From assembly GCA_048013815.1 (NCBI GenBank), contig CM106586.1, positions 8,928,001-8,992,000 on the forward strand: a stretch of DNA of 64,000 bases, written 5' to 3'. The translations under genes were made by a program, and so were the position numbers. Shown here piece after piece: positions 22,540-34,116 of this stretch. Numbering within the stretch: the stretch's first letter is position 1; every line of letters begins with the position of its first letter. A model generated the notes under the pieces. That model was not told where the DNA came from. It saw only the letters and a list, made by a program, of their open reading frames with translations, and made no database searches. The DNA comes from Setoptus koraiensis (taxonomy: Eukaryota > Arthropoda).

Positions 22540-24514
22540 GCCATCTGAATTTCGGCGTTTTAATTTTCGGACTTATGATTCCGGCGTTCTGATCATCCGG
22601 CCTTTCAGCAGCTGCCCGAGAATTATCTTTTCTGCCTGCATCAACATATTCCATTGAAGAATCTCCCAGCTTTTTTATATCAAATGATTCGGCGATTCTT
22701 AAATTGTTTTTAATCATAACAGCAACTTCAGATATACACTCTTGTGGCCAATGAAGAGCTCCGTCGCCTTTTGAAGTATCACCATTTGAATATGATTCTC
22801 CGTTGGGTTTCCAGCAGATATACTGTGTTGTTGCAAATTGTATAGCCAAACAAGGTGGTGGCCAGATTTGACAAAAATTCACTGGAATTATGTGTTTTTT
22901 AAGCACATCTGCAAGTTTGATTTCTCTGTTCGACCACAATGTCTGTCCATAGGATGATGTCACTAAAGGTACAAATACGGAACAGCCACATATTGCATCG
23001 TTCAATGAATCTTGCCAATCTGATCCACTTTTGATTTCATGAATATCCAAATAAACAGTTAGTCCCAACTTTTCGAGAGCTATTTTTAGATCGAGGGCAT
23101 GAACTGCTGCCTCACGCCGCACATAGGAGATCATCACTTGTTTATCGATGCTTTTATCGCTGGTGCAAGTCGTGGTACTCTCCTCTTCTTGTCTCACTTC
23201 AACATCCTTGATCTCTTGTTTATATTCCGTATCAGTTTTGCTTATTTGCCCTGATTGATCTATGTCGATCGATAGCTTCAGTGAGTCAACAGCTAGACTT
23301 TCATTTTTTAACGAAAGATTCTTGAATTTCCAATTTCTTCTTTCTTTCAATGTGTCCTTTGATCCAAGTATTAATGGTGAATTGCTAGCCTGCGTTTTGT
23401 AGCCTGATGTGTCATTATTCAAAACTTCAACTGATGCGTCACTTTTAGTTGTATTCTCTCCGTTAGGTATAACAAGACTGGACTTTCCAAGCCCGACATA
23501 CACCGTGGTGTCGGCTAGCGAACCACTCTTGATGGCTACGGTTTGATTCTTGCCTACAATAGTGATAATTGCGATGGATGATTCTTGCTGGGGTGTTATG
23601 GGCCAAAAGCGTTCATCCAAGAATATGAAATTTTTCAGTCTGGAGTATAGATTTCCACCGTCATCTATTATACTTGTCAAATGTTTGAAGTGCGTGTCGA
23701 TTTCTTGACGCAAATCAGATAGGCAATCTTCTTTATTACAAATTATCGAGCCGAGGCACACTCCCGCACCCGTGCATTCAACTATTCCAATTTTCAATTT
23801 TGGATCGGAGCTTTGAATAAAAACGGAACCTTCGTCCTTTCTTGAGCCATGCCAACTTATCAAATCACACGCTGTCTTGTATTCCTCTTGATTTCTGGGA
23901 GAATATGTAATAATATCACTATCTATTTGTAAAAAAGTGAAATCTTCAGGCAAATAGAGCACATTTTTTAATATGAGAGTTCTTAAATTCGACAATGTCG
24001 TGTTAATCATATCGATTTTTACAAATCCCAATACTGTATGTTGGTCCGGCATCCTTTTGAATTTGTTTAGTAGTACTATAGAGATTTCCTTGACTAAGTT
24101 TCGGTTTTCTTTTGCTTCAAATGTGCACCTTGAGGTTTCATGGTTCATCTCAGTTGTAATCACAAAGTTGGTATCTATCAAACGATGGTCTGTTAATGGT
24201 CTGCGACCGACATAACAAGTTTGCGTTTCGAATTGATTAGTTTTTTTTAATTCATGCTCAGCAGAATATGTTTCATCTTCCCCTATAATCATCGTATTGT
24301 TTGCTTGGGAGGGCGATGAAACCCGGGCTGGCATACCCGGGCCCATTGAATGCTCTCTCTTACCTTCATCAGTCGGGTCTTTTTCTTCAATCGATGACGA
24401 GCATTTACTTGTGGACGCAATAACGATAGTTTTGCTTTCTGATCTATGCTTAAATGGGCCATAATTGAGTTCTATCTCCTCGTATTGATTTTGTGTCGTA
24501 CTCCAATTATTCAT
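22511..24514 (-). CDS. TIR-domain protein of unknown family
   Basis: A single exon of 667 aa starts at the first ATG of the frame; the open frame continues about 72 bp further upstream without an ATG. A TIR domain spans about 460-570. It has the opening strand VMISYVRREA, the box YLDIHEIKSGSDW, DSLNDAICGCSVFVPLVTSS, and the WSNREIKLAD and IIPVNF segments. The Glu of the HEIKSG motif (about residue 493) aligns by eye with the catalytic Glu of NAD-cleaving TIR domains, so NADase activity is possible but unproven. Before it, two blocks (about 162-211 and 253-312) share a pattern of LGxI, then LSxLRxxI, then FxFL, then an IT..P..QE end, suggesting a duplicated domain I cannot name. No transmembrane span, LRR, SAM or death domain is visible, so it is not a Toll receptor, MyD88 or SARM1. 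Its 3' end nearly abuts GNL1, with 114 bp between stops. Role, if any in immunity or axon-type NAD control, is inference. Confidence 0.85.
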   Translation of the reverse strand: MNNWSTTQNQYEEIELNYGPFKHRSESKTIVIASTSKCSSSIEEKDPTDEGKREHSMGPGMPARVSSPSQANNTMIIGEDETYSAEHELKKTNQFETQTCYVGRRPLTDHRLIDTNFVITTEMNHETSRCTFEAKENRNLVKEISIVLLNKFKRMPDQHTVLGFVKIDMINTTLSNLRTLILKNVLYLPEDFTFLQIDSDIITYSPRNQEEYKTACDLISWHGSRKDEGSVFIQSSDPKLKIGIVECTGAGVCLGSIICNKEDCLSDLRQEIDTHFKHLTSIIDDGGNLYSRLKNFIFLDERFWPITPQQESSIAIITIVGKNQTVAIKSGSLADTTVYVGLGKSSLVIPNGENTTKSDASVEVLNNDTSGYKTQASNSPLILGSKDTLKERRNWKFKNLSLKNESLAVDSLKLSIDIDQSGQISKTDTEYKQEIKDVEVRQEEESTTTCTSDKSIDKQVMISYVRREAAVHALDLKIALEKLGLTVYLDIHEIKSGSDWQDSLNDAICGCSVFVPLVTSSYGQTLWSNREIKLADVLKKHIIPVNFCQIWPPPCLAIQFATTQYICWKPNGESYSNGDTSKGDGALHWPQECISEVAVMIKNNLRIAESFDIKKLGDSSMEYVDAGRKDNSRAAAERPDDQNAGIISPKIKTPKFRWPIISRTKYH

Positions 24515-24586
24515 CAGGTCATTATGTGGATAGACCAGTTGGCTTAGCCGGAAGCGATTTGTTGCATAATGAGTCGCATGTAGCAA

Positions 24587-25179
24587 CGACCAATAAGAAA
24601 AAGAGCGAGCCAGAATGTATATGTCTTTAAATCAAGTATACACTATCGACAATGTTACCCGAATAGCTTGAGATTGCACCACAAAGTAGGTTTTAGTTGG
24701 TTAATCCTAACCAACTTGGTTAACTTAATCCTAAATTATAAGGCGTTGAGCTTATTTTCCACTACGAGAACGCGTTTTTATTACATTCGAGAATGATGAG
24801 ACAGAAGAAATTGAAATAGAGTTTTCATCAGCACAAAAGTCATGAGCATGTAACTACCTAGTGTACCTACCTTAATGGGAATAGTTCACATTAGACGATA
24901 GATTAATATCATTATCAATAGATAAAATCAATCAGAGAGCCAGCGATAACAAATTGTTTATGTAACCTTGCGGGCCATTGCAAAGTTAATTTCTATAGGT
25001 AAATGCCGAACACAAAATTTAAACACATCGAAAAATATAAATAGGACGGTATCTATATAACAGCATATAGAAAGATTGGTTCCATTCCACGAATACCGCT
25101 CATAAACAAATACAGTATCAAGATGCCTTAGCAAATCCTCGATATAAGTTTTTCTTGTTTCTTAATAAAGTACTCATAC
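24587..25179. other. Upstream region of the TIR gene
   Basis: AT-rich sequence lies between the TIR gene start and the copied GNL1 tail. It should contain the TIR promoter. I see no gene and no clear TATA box at the expected distance. Confidence 0.5.
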
Positions 25180-25440
25180 ACCCACCGGATTACTTCAAGT
25201 TGAAAGATAGCCACTGGGAGCTTCGCGAAGATACCGCTCGTATTCAATCTATTCAGGGAAGACATAATATCATAGACGAAGAAGAGTAAGACTATTGATC
25301 TTCACCTGATCGTTCAAACGTTTCAAATAAACACAATTTCGTCAAATTTTCTGTTTGTAGAAAAAAGTTACTGTTCAGATTGTATGGCTCTTCACTGTCT
25401 TAATAGTGATACAGTAGCCCAGCACTTTTTGAGATAATCG
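25180..25440 (+). pseudogene. Truncated copy of the GNL1 3' end
   Basis: This segment is a direct copy of 22278-22539. It begins inside the codons for the GNL1 segment PPDYFKLK and keeps the reading frame for some 35 codons. A GAA-to-TAA change then gives a slightly earlier stop than in GNL1. The 3' flank, including the AATAAA signal and the start of the TIR 3' end (the shared GAGATAATCG at its end), is also copied. A short insertion sits in the copied flank near 25380. There is no promoter and no upstream GNL1 sequence, so it is a non-functional fragment. It shows that a duplication covered the GNL1-TIR junction. Confidence 0.92.
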
Positions 25441-25602
25441 TTTGAATGAAAAGTTAGACCAATAAAAGCGATCTAACTAAATAGATCGGTGTTGTTTCAG
25501 AATCGACATCACTTGTCATGGATTTTCAATTTCGTTAAATGACCACCTGAGTTAGTGAAGCCAAAATGGGATCAGCTTTGCTGCAATTTGCCAAAAAGTT
25601 TG

Positions 25603-25675
25603 TGGAGACGCCGAGAATCGAACTCGGGACCTCATGCATGCTAAGCATGCGCTCTACCAACTGAGCCACGTCCCC
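25603..25675 (-). tRNA. tRNA-Ala (anticodon AGC)
   Basis: The minus strand folds into a 73-nt cloverleaf. The acceptor stem is GGGGACG with CGTCTCC plus a discriminator A. The D-arm is TGGCTCAGTTGGTAGAGC, which also serves as box A. The anticodon loop is CTTAGCA with AGC at the wobble-to-third positions. The T-arm holds GGTTCGA-like GAGTTCGATTC, box B. The sequence matches the animal tRNA-Ala(AGC) pattern, and there is no intron. It lies alone between the GNL1 tail copy and PSMA1. Confidence 0.97.
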
Positions 25676-25889
25676 GCACATGAAGGTTTGCTAATCATAT
25701 GTTTAGTAGTATTCACAGATTTCGAGACAGGTCAGGCTGAGAGAGTTGTTGAATTAGGGGTTGAGCCAGTTGGAAGAAAAGGACAAGATCTAGTTTGTTT
25801 TGAGTTATTCAACCGGTTTTCAGTCATTCAATTTGTTCAATATCAATTATTTATTGTTTATGTTGCGCATAAGTATAAAAAACCAATAA

Positions 25890-26768
25890 TCAATCCGTTT
25901 CCATTGGTGCCGGTGCGGACTCGGCAGCAGGAGGTGCCACCGTAGGAGTTGGTGCCGTGCCTGATGCAACAGGAGCACCAGGTGCTCCAGGGGCACCCGG
26001 TGCCCCGGGTGCTCCTGGTGTGGATCCGCTACCTCGGCCCTTTCTTTCATTTGGCTCTAGTAATTGGAGGAATTGATTCACTTGTTCATCATCATAAGTG
26101 GAAAATGGTAGACCCTTGCCAACCAGAGCTATTGAGACATTTTTTGTGCTTAGTTCAACATCATTTGGTAGGCACTCTCTCAACGCCAATAGAGTATGTC
26201 TGATGAGCTGATTTTTATCACTCGTGGCAAATTCTTCATTATGACGCTCTAAATAGGTTCTGGCAGATTGTGATCTGGCGCCAATGGCCATAGCTTTACA
26301 GTCATGATAATTGGCCGATGCCTCTACCTGATAGATATGTGGTCCTTTGCTATCGAAACCGGCTACTAGAATACCCACACCAAATGGTCTACGATCATAG
26401 CGTTGTGTAGATGTTTGCATCTTAATACCTAGAGTTGCTATTAATCTATTGACTGCCAATGGTTGTTCATGAGCGTAGCGCTCATTCATACATTCATTAC
26501 GTAAATAACGTGCCAATATTCTCGCGTCAGCTGTCAATCCGGCTATTGACATACCGACGTGCTCGTCTAGTGGTATTATCTTTTTCTGGTGAGCACTTAG
26601 TTCCGACGTGCTACGTTTCAAGGCGGCTAGAACGGCACAATCCATTTCGTTTTTGAGACCAATTGTGGCCGATCCTTGTTTCACTGCCTCCATGGCATAT
26701 TCAACCTGATAAAGGCGTCCCTGTGGCGACCATGTCGTCACATCATTGTCGTAGGGGTTCCTGAACAT
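25890..26768 (-). CDS. PSMA1: 20S proteasome subunit alpha type-1
   Basis: This is a structural alpha-ring subunit of the 20S proteasome core. A single exon codes 292 aa. The N-terminus [20 protein letters not shown], followed by [18 protein letters not shown], is the alpha-type signature and is specific to alpha-1 (alpha-6 in yeast naming). Other conserved parts are [36 protein letters not shown] and [14 protein letters not shown]. The body ends near residue 240. A longer-than-usual tail follows, with five GAP repeats and a Pro/Ala/Thr stretch ending PAPMETD; human PSMA1 is 263 aa with a shorter tail and a similar acidic end. The poly(A) signal, read on the minus strand, lies at 25850-25855. 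Confidence 0.98.
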   Translation of the reverse strand: MFRNPYDNDVTTWSPQGRLYQVEYAMEAVKQGSATIGLKNEMDCAVLAALKRSTSELSAHQKKIIPLDEHVGMSIAGLTADARILARYLRNECMNERYAHEQPLAVNRLIATLGIKMQTSTQRYDRRPFGVGILVAGFDSKGPHIYQVEASANYHDCKAMAIGARSQSARTYLERHNEEFATSDKNQLIRHTLLALRECLPNDVELSTKNVSIALVGKGLPFSTYDDEQVNQFLQLLEPNERKGRGSGSTPGAPGAPGAPGAPGAPVASGTAPTPTVAPPAAESAPAPMETD

Positions 26769-28390
26769 GTCGGTGATATTCTTTTGAGTTGTCAGAAGGG
26801 CTGGTAATTAAGTCAATAGATCGGTGTAGTGATAGTAATAGTAGAAGATGGTTGGGCTCAGAAGAAAAATTTTCACCTTTCATATGTTCACAATTCGGGT
26901 CTTACCACTGTGAAACAAATGCTCGCTTCTTTAGATCTTCTGTCCGCGCATGCGTATGTTTCAAAAAACTTGGCGCGTTCTTACGCAGTTGTGACAAGAT
27001 AGGTGCTGTTCGCCCTCAGATTGCTTCCGATTGTTACCCGGTTGCTGATAGATGCTATATCCGGCTGTTATTGTCATCTTGACCCAGTCGTTTTGTTGTT
27101 GGCTGTTGTCTCAATCACATCCACTATCGCATAAGTAGGATCCATTGAGTTATCTATTGAGTTATTATGTAAGAAAAGTGATGCGCACTCAATCCCATTT
27201 CAATGCTTATACTCACAAAATATTTGAAAAATCTCTTCATCACAATCCAGGCCGCCCGTTCAGCTTGATCAGAAGTACAAATGAATCTCCATGTCAACTC
27301 AGCGTAAGAATATTATGCAATGGGCATGCTTATTGAAAGAATAGATGATCTCAATCATACAAAGTTATTCGGTCAGCCATCGCTGACATCACATTCAACA
27401 AGAGACTGTATCTAGCGGATGCTGGAGCCTCAAATTTGAATCTACGGACAGATCTGCATCGGCAAAGGAATGCGAGGCATTCAAGTTGATGTGAGTAAAC
27501 GTAGTTTCGATAAGCAAGTAAGAATGATAACAGATAGTACCTTAATAATGCATAATAAATTGTCCAATTATGCAATTTATAAATAAGTTGGTCCTTTTAA
27601 TCGATTGTAAATAGACGAGTTTTTTTGCATTTGACACCTCAAAACTCATACCTCAGACTAATAAAATAACTCTGTCGATTGTTGTATCATCATATGCAGA
27701 CTCTCTCGGCTGTGGTTGGTGGTTTAGAGACCGGTCCACAACGTCTGGATGCATGACACCCGCGCCATTTATTGACTTTACACAAAGTTTATTATTATTC
27801 GTTGGATAAACATCGTCAGATCAGAGGTATCATACATGAACACCATTTGACAGATTAAGTATGCCATGTCTGTTATTCCGGGCAAAGCGCCGGCTGAGGC
27901 ACCGGCACTCGGCAAATAGTGGCAGCAACAATAGGATGTTATGCTAACACAACATTTCTAAATACATATAATAGTAGTATTGTTACATAAATTTGTTTAT
28001 GAAACATCATTCATCCCTCAACAATGTACATGCTGCTGGAATATACAGGACAATGATCAAAATTTCATGAGATACTCTGCATTCACAACAAACAAACAAT
28101 TTTTCGGTAGACCCAAACAATATCCATGTTTGGTCACGTTACGATCTCGTTGCAAACTAATTAGTGTATGCATAATTGAAATCATTAAGACTACAACAAT
28201 GAAAAAATTCTGACTAGTTTATTATTAACTTGTTGATAAGAACCTCTATGAATAAATCAATAACTCCTCAAATATGAATGCCCTGAGCTTGCACGATGTA
28301 TAATAGCACATATATATCACGCTTTTTACAGTTACTTTGTATACCGAACTAAATCATTCACACGATAACAGTGGTTATAAATAATTCAGC
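26769..28390. other. Upstream region between divergent PSMA1 and the nucleoside diphosphatase gene
   Basis: About 1.6 kb of AT-rich sequence separates two genes that point away from each other. Both promoters should be here. Short frames are present but none has a recognisable motif. Confidence 0.5.
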
Positions 28391-30590
28391 ATGACATCAG
28401 TTAAATACCAGAGATTTGATGGGTAAGTGAGCGCCAATTAACTATCGAGGATAATTATGATCGTGACAAAAATGGTATCCTAACAAACCACTCAGTATTC
28501 GGAAGTTCAATGAATATTCCATCCATTCAATATATGGTGATGATATGCGAAAGATACTTACACTAATGACGATAGTTTATAAATAGATCTCATGTCACTG
28601 CCGCCTTTCATACTGCCTACCTAACTTTGCAACTTTTATCCACAACTATAACAAGCTACTATCATTGTTCCTCATGGTCTCAACGTCTATCTTCGAATCA
28701 TCTATTTAGGGAGGAGAAATTTCTAATATGTCTGGGTGAGTAAAACTACAACAACTATGCTACAAGATAAGCTCGATTCACAATGTTAGTAGACGTTAAA
28801 TCGCAACATAACAGACATTACACAAACAAATGTTAGAATGGTTTCAAGCAAAGGTTACTCTACTACAACCATTTTTAGATATAACAATTAAAATTACGAT
28901 GATACATCGTACAGAGGAACGTCTTAATCATAATCATTACTAATTAATTAACATATTTTTTGTTTTTTTTTATTGAAATATTTCTTCAACAGCTCTTCTA
29001 TCTTTTAGCTTATTCTGCTTCACTACCCTACTTTGGGTGTCACATGTCGAGTCAGATGGAAAAGCTGACGCTGATTTTGTCGACACCAAAGCTCAAGTGG
29101 ATACAAATAATTACGCTGTCATAATAGATTGCGGAAGCTCCGGTTCTCGGGCACACATTTACACATGGGCCCAAGTGTCTGGCGATCCTCTCCTATTGCC
29201 TGATGTAAAGCCGCTAGAAAATGGTAATGGCGAGAGGTATGTAAAAAAGATCGAACCGGGGCTAGATAGTGTTGAGGATGAGCCAGACAGTGCCTCTAAA
29301 TATATGGGCCCAATAATGGATTTCATCGCATCGAGCATACCCGAAGAAAAGCATGCCGTCACGCATGTTTATATTATGGCAACAGGCGGATTGCGTCTAC
29401 TAGGCAAGCATACACAACAAGATATAATGTCGGATTTAGAAAAGGATTTGCCTAAAATGTACAAATTTCCCAATATCAAGGCTCAGGTAATTAGTGGTCA
29501 AGACGAGGGAATGTACTCATGGATAGCTGTCAATTTTATGGCGGGCCGCTTCGAGAGGAGTATATTAGATAAGAGATTCAGTATTACGACAAAACAACAT
29601 CAGTGGCTGTATGAAAACGATCTTAGAAAAAAAACTGTTGGTATCATAGATATGGGTGGTGCCTCTATTCAAGTTGCTTTTGAAATGACACCGAGCGATG
29701 GCAATAATATATCAACAAACAAATTAGATTACAATAGTCAAGCAAGCGCAATTGAGGATAGCATAAAAGAGGTTGATCTAAATAGAAGAGATAACAAACA
29801 CAACTACAAATTGTTTGTAAACACATTCTTAGGTGTGGGCTCCGATAGTGCCAGAGAGGCAGCCACAGACCTTCTGGTTAGATCATTGCTGAACTACGAC
29901 AGAGGACCAAAAAACTTAAGTCGTATAGAGTCGTTGACCTTACTGGATCCATGCTTACCTAGGGGTGCAACAGAGGTAATTAAAAGGCCAAGGGTATTAT
30001 TGGAGACGCTTAAAAATAATAATAATAGAGGAGAAAAGTCGCACCAGACCATAGGTTTCAGATATGATGAAGATGAGCCAAGTGTTGATGTAATACTTAA
30101 GGGTAGTGGTAGCATGAAACGCTGCATGGCTCACCTTGTGAAATTAATAGATACAGCAAAACAAGAGAATATGAATTGTGACAATCCATCCAGGTGCCCC
30201 ATGTCACTGCTAGGAACTAACTTCATCCCGTTTGAGAGCCATCATTTTTATGGTTTAAGTGATTTCTATTATAGTACTAAAGAATTGATTGATTCGGCTG
30301 GCCTATTTAATAGAAGAGAGATTATCTCTAGAACAAACCGAATATGTTTGACACCATTCAGAAAATTACAAAATCAATTTGCTCATTCCAATGAACACGA
30401 CCCGACTCGTGTTTTGCACGAATGCTTCAAAGCTACATGGCTACTCACCTTTCTAGAGCACGGCTTACACATGCCAAAACAATCTAGGAATTTCGAAACG
30501 GTTGATAAAGTCAATGGTGAAGAAATTAATTGGACACTGGGTGCCATGATTGAGAAATCAATTGGATTAGAGAAAGAGTCAGATAAGTGA
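28391..30590 (+). CDS. Nucleoside di-/triphosphatase, GDA1/CD39 family (ENTPD4/7-like)
   Basis: The enzyme hydrolyses nucleoside di- or triphosphates; the closest relatives by motif are the Golgi/lysosomal ENTPD4 and ENTPD7. The main exon is 29009-30590. Two upstream ATG exons both end in phase 2 with GG before a GT donor: 28391-28422 (MTSVKYQRFD, total 537 aa) and 28728-28735 (MS, total 529 aa). Either joins exon 2 to give a hydrophobic stretch LFCFTTLLW, a likely signal anchor. Apyrase regions are ACR1 IIDCGSSGSRAHIYTW, ACR2 MATGGLRLL, ACR3 ISGQDEGMYSWIAVNF, and ACR4 GIIDMGGASIQVAFEM. LDPCLPRG, GLSDFYYST and NWTLGAMIEKS follow the ENTPD4 pattern in order. Vertebrate ENTPD4/7 have a C-terminal membrane span; here the protein ends about 15 residues after NWTLGA, so it may be anchored only at the N-terminus. 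Confidence 0.9.
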
Positions 30591-30958
30591 ATGGATTCCA
30601 ATTTAATTAATTATAATTACTCGATGAAAAAGAGCTGATAATAAATAGTAAATGATGATTACTTTGTATAGAATAACTTGCTTCGTCGTTACTTATGTAT
30701 GTTACTTGACTCCTAGATAGACAATCGAAAGTGGCAGTGATATCATGATTCCACGGATGGCTGTCTGTCTATGTGGCATTAATTAACATTCAATTATTAT
30801 GTGCACTTTTACAATATACTTACAAAACCTACTTTTTCCAACTGTCTCGCTATGCCCGTCTCAATACTATGGATGCCGTATTTTGATCTGTAAATCTATA
30901 ATCTGCATTCATATTTATAAGTATCAACATACGAAAGTGAAATTCAAAAAAATAATAT
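30591..30958. other. Spacer between convergent genes
   Basis: This 3'-to-3' spacer lies between the nucleoside diphosphatase and TCERG1. It is AT-rich and I see no gene. Confidence 0.5.
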
Positions 30959-33754
30959 TCAATTGTCTTTAGTAGGGCCAGCGACAGCCAATTCTTCAAT
31001 ATAATTTAAAAGAACCTTACGTCTTTCATCGCTCAAAGGTTCTAGATCTACATAACGCCGGTCATTTTGTAACGTTCCAATTATTTCCATCAGATGCTGA
31101 TGTTCAGATTCCTCTATCTTTCTCCTTGAACTTGAGTCTATAACCTTTGTTTCCTTAAGAAGATCTTTGAAATTGCTTTTTGCTGTATTAATACGAGTTT
31201 GTAAGAAATCTTTGAACTCCCTTTCGCATTTTCGCTCACTCGATGAAAACTTTATAAATCTCGGATCATCTTTAATGATGCGTCTGATATCCTTCCAATC
31301 GCTATCCAATTTGATTTCTTTTGTTTCTTGTAGCAGCTCATGGAATTTATCTTTTCGCTTCGTATGAAGTTTGTTCCTGTGATCAGTGAAAAGTTCTTGC
31401 CTGATATCACGAGGAAGATCTTCAATCAGATCCCAACGTGAATCTTTTTTCATTATCTTCTTAGCGTCATGCCATGAAAAATCTGGATTGCGAACTAAAT
31501 CAATCAACAGAGCTTGAAAGACGTCGAGTACTTCAGTTTTTTTCAACTGATCTCGTCCTTTCTCCCTCTCTATCATGTGAGTAGCGAGATCTCGAGCAAC
31601 CTCTCGCTCTCTTTCTCTCAAGCTAGCCTCTACTTTTTCTTTCATTGCTCGTTCAATCAATCGTGCGTCCGAACGTTTGTCATCCTGATCATCGAATGGT
31701 AGAGAGCGTATGAATTTTCTAAACAATTCTTCTCTAGTCGAGCTACTATCGATAGCTCTGTATCTAGGATCGTTTCTGATGATTTCTTTAAAGTCATTCC
31801 AAGGGGAATTTACTTTAGTCAAGACTTCAGTGTGCTCAGAGAGAAGAGTTTGAAAGTCCGACTTGGCTTTTTCTCGCTGGGCTATCTTCTCCTCTCTCTC
31901 CTGACGACGTATGATACTCATGTGCTCGTCATATAGGGCAAGTCTATCACGAGATCTTTCTATTGCTCTAAATCTAGGGTCTCGGCCGAACCTATCATGC
32001 AGTTCAGAAAATTGGGATCTTGTAGATAATTTTGCCTCTTGTAACATTGCTCTAAAGTCATCGCGATACTTCTTTTCTTTTTCACGCTTCAGTTTCCTTT
32101 CTTCTTCAATCTTATCACTACAGAAGTCATCAAAAACTTGTCTTCGCTCCTTTGATGTAAGTAGGAGATATCTAGAGTCGAATACAATCTTTGCTAATTC
32201 TTTCTGAAAAGTCGATAGAGGAGAAACTTCTTTCTCTACGAGCATCGTTCTGAACATTTCAATCCTTTGTTCTAGTGGTAAGGTTTCGCGCATCTTGGCA
32301 GCTTGCAGTTCAACTTCCGATCCGGCTTCCTTTTTCGGGGCCTGACGACTAGCGAAGTCGCTATTTGTATCATCAGTTTTTCTAACAATATTAATAAATG
32401 TGCATTGGTGATATGAAGAGCAAAAGAAGATGGGCGCGAGGTAAATGAGTTAGAATCAAGTCGCATATATGAGAGATCAGGATTTCACCAGTTGAATAAA
32501 GTACTTACACTTTTTTCTCTACATGCGCGCCTTCAGTTTTGCTAGATTCGTCATCGTCATTATTGCGTTTACCATTTTCCAGCTCTTTAGTCTCTCGTTC
32601 ATTTTTAGTATCCGTAGTTTTGTCATTTGATTGTTCAATTTTATCATCTTTCGGTTGGCTGCTTACCATTTTGTCGACATCTGCTCGATCTCTCAGTTCG
32701 GGTGGTCTTTCCCAAACTGACGTTTTAGTGCTAGGGTTATAAAAGAAGACTCTGTTGTCCCCCGTCCATACAACACACCTGTAGATTAATTGACGATATT
32801 CGAAATGATTGATATTAGACACTATGTTCATGTGAAAACAAATCAGTATCAAGAGGGAAATGGTGAGCGGTGCGTGCACTTACCATGGTGTTCCTGGTAC
32901 GGAAGTGGTTGATACAGGCTTATTTTTATCTTTGGAGTTGACCGAGGTGGTCAGTGTATCACTTTGTTGCTGTTGGTTGCTGCTATCTGGATTTTGGTTA
33001 GAATTTTTCGGAGATTCGTCACTTGTTGGAGATCGCGTACCAACCTTTTTAATCTCACCGTTGCTATCCTGCTCTTCAGCCTTAGCCTCGTTCACAGCTT
33101 TAGCCGCTTTTTGTTGTCTTATTTTTTCAATCTCGCCTGAACATGAAATAAAAAAAAAGATGTCAGTTATATCAGTATCACATTGAAAGATGCTTCGATA
33201 GAGAGATTGACAAGAGAGAAAGGAAACAATTGTGTGAACTTACCGTCGAACTCAACCAACACCGAAGGCTTATCCCAGGTTCGTTCTTGAGTTTTAGTGT
33301 TGTAGTAATAATACATTTGGTCAGGTGTCTTGTATTCTTGCCAATCGACAACTCGATCACGGAGCTCTGCGCTGACCTGATTTAAATATACCCTCCTCTG
33401 AATGTCTGCCTCGGATATCATTGGCCTCATTGGTGGTGGTTGTTGCCAGGCCATTGGCGGCATGGCCAAGGGACCAGGAAATCCGAGTGCTGGTGGCATA
33501 CCGAAAGGAGGAAAAGATGGCACAGTATAAGGGGCTTGAACACATTGCATTAGTTGTTCTTGTTTGAGAATTTCAGCATTCTCGGGCCTCTTCCAGCTAG
33601 TCTCTCTCGTTTTAGCATTATAATAGTACACCTTTTGATCGGCAGTTTTTGTTTCAACCCACAAGGGCCGCTGCTGCTGCTGATTTGACTGCAAATCAGA
33701 TACCTGGGGCACCATGGTAGCGTGGTCGTCCGCCCTGGCTGGTTGTTGCATCAT
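30959..33754 (-). CDS. TCERG1: Transcription elongation regulator 1 (CA150), three WW and six FF domains
   Basis: This nuclear factor links RNA polymerase II elongation to splicing. Its WW domains bind splicing factors and its FF repeats bind the phosphorylated polymerase CTD. Exons 33754-33244, 33136-32884, 32778-32509 and 32381-30959 join in phase to give 818 aa. WW1 (about 31-57) begins LWVETKTADQKVYYYN, WW2 (about 136-162) has WQEYKTPDQMYYYYN, and WW3 (about 255-283) has WTGDNRVFFYNP followed by the family's RADVDKM. VPGTPW spans the exon 2/3 junction, exactly as in TCERG1. Six FF domains fill about 375-805, each with an FxxLL start and a DxRY/RF motif, ending YIEELAVAGP. Human TCERG1 is 1098 aa; the Gln-Ala repeat between WW1 and WW2 is missing here. 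Domain count and order separate it from PRPF40. Confidence 0.96.
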
Positions 33755-34116
33755 GATTACCGTGTTGAGGAGGATTAATTATTGTTATATTTATCAGTCC
33801 AGTGAGTATTTACAAATATAATATATTCTTGCCCACTTCCTAGTGAAAACAACAACATTATTGGCCTAGTTTGTGCAGATTGCCACCAGTCTCCGAATAT
33901 TCTATGCGATGCGCAGTAGCAAGGCAGACTGCGTTGCATCAAACACTGAACCTTGAATGGAAGCCCTCTAGCGGTCAAACTATGGCACTACTCAACTGCA
34001 GCTAAGCGCGCGGATATCCGATCCGTTTTGAAAATTTTTTGGTCATTGTATGAATTAAAATGAAGCTCACAAATCAGAGTATTTGTATATTGTTATTTAT
34101 TTGTATTTATTCGTTT
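33755..34116. other. Upstream region of TCERG1
   Basis: This 362-bp spacer lies between TCERG1 and the 3' end of the next minus-strand gene. It should contain the TCERG1 promoter. I see no other feature. Confidence 0.45.
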
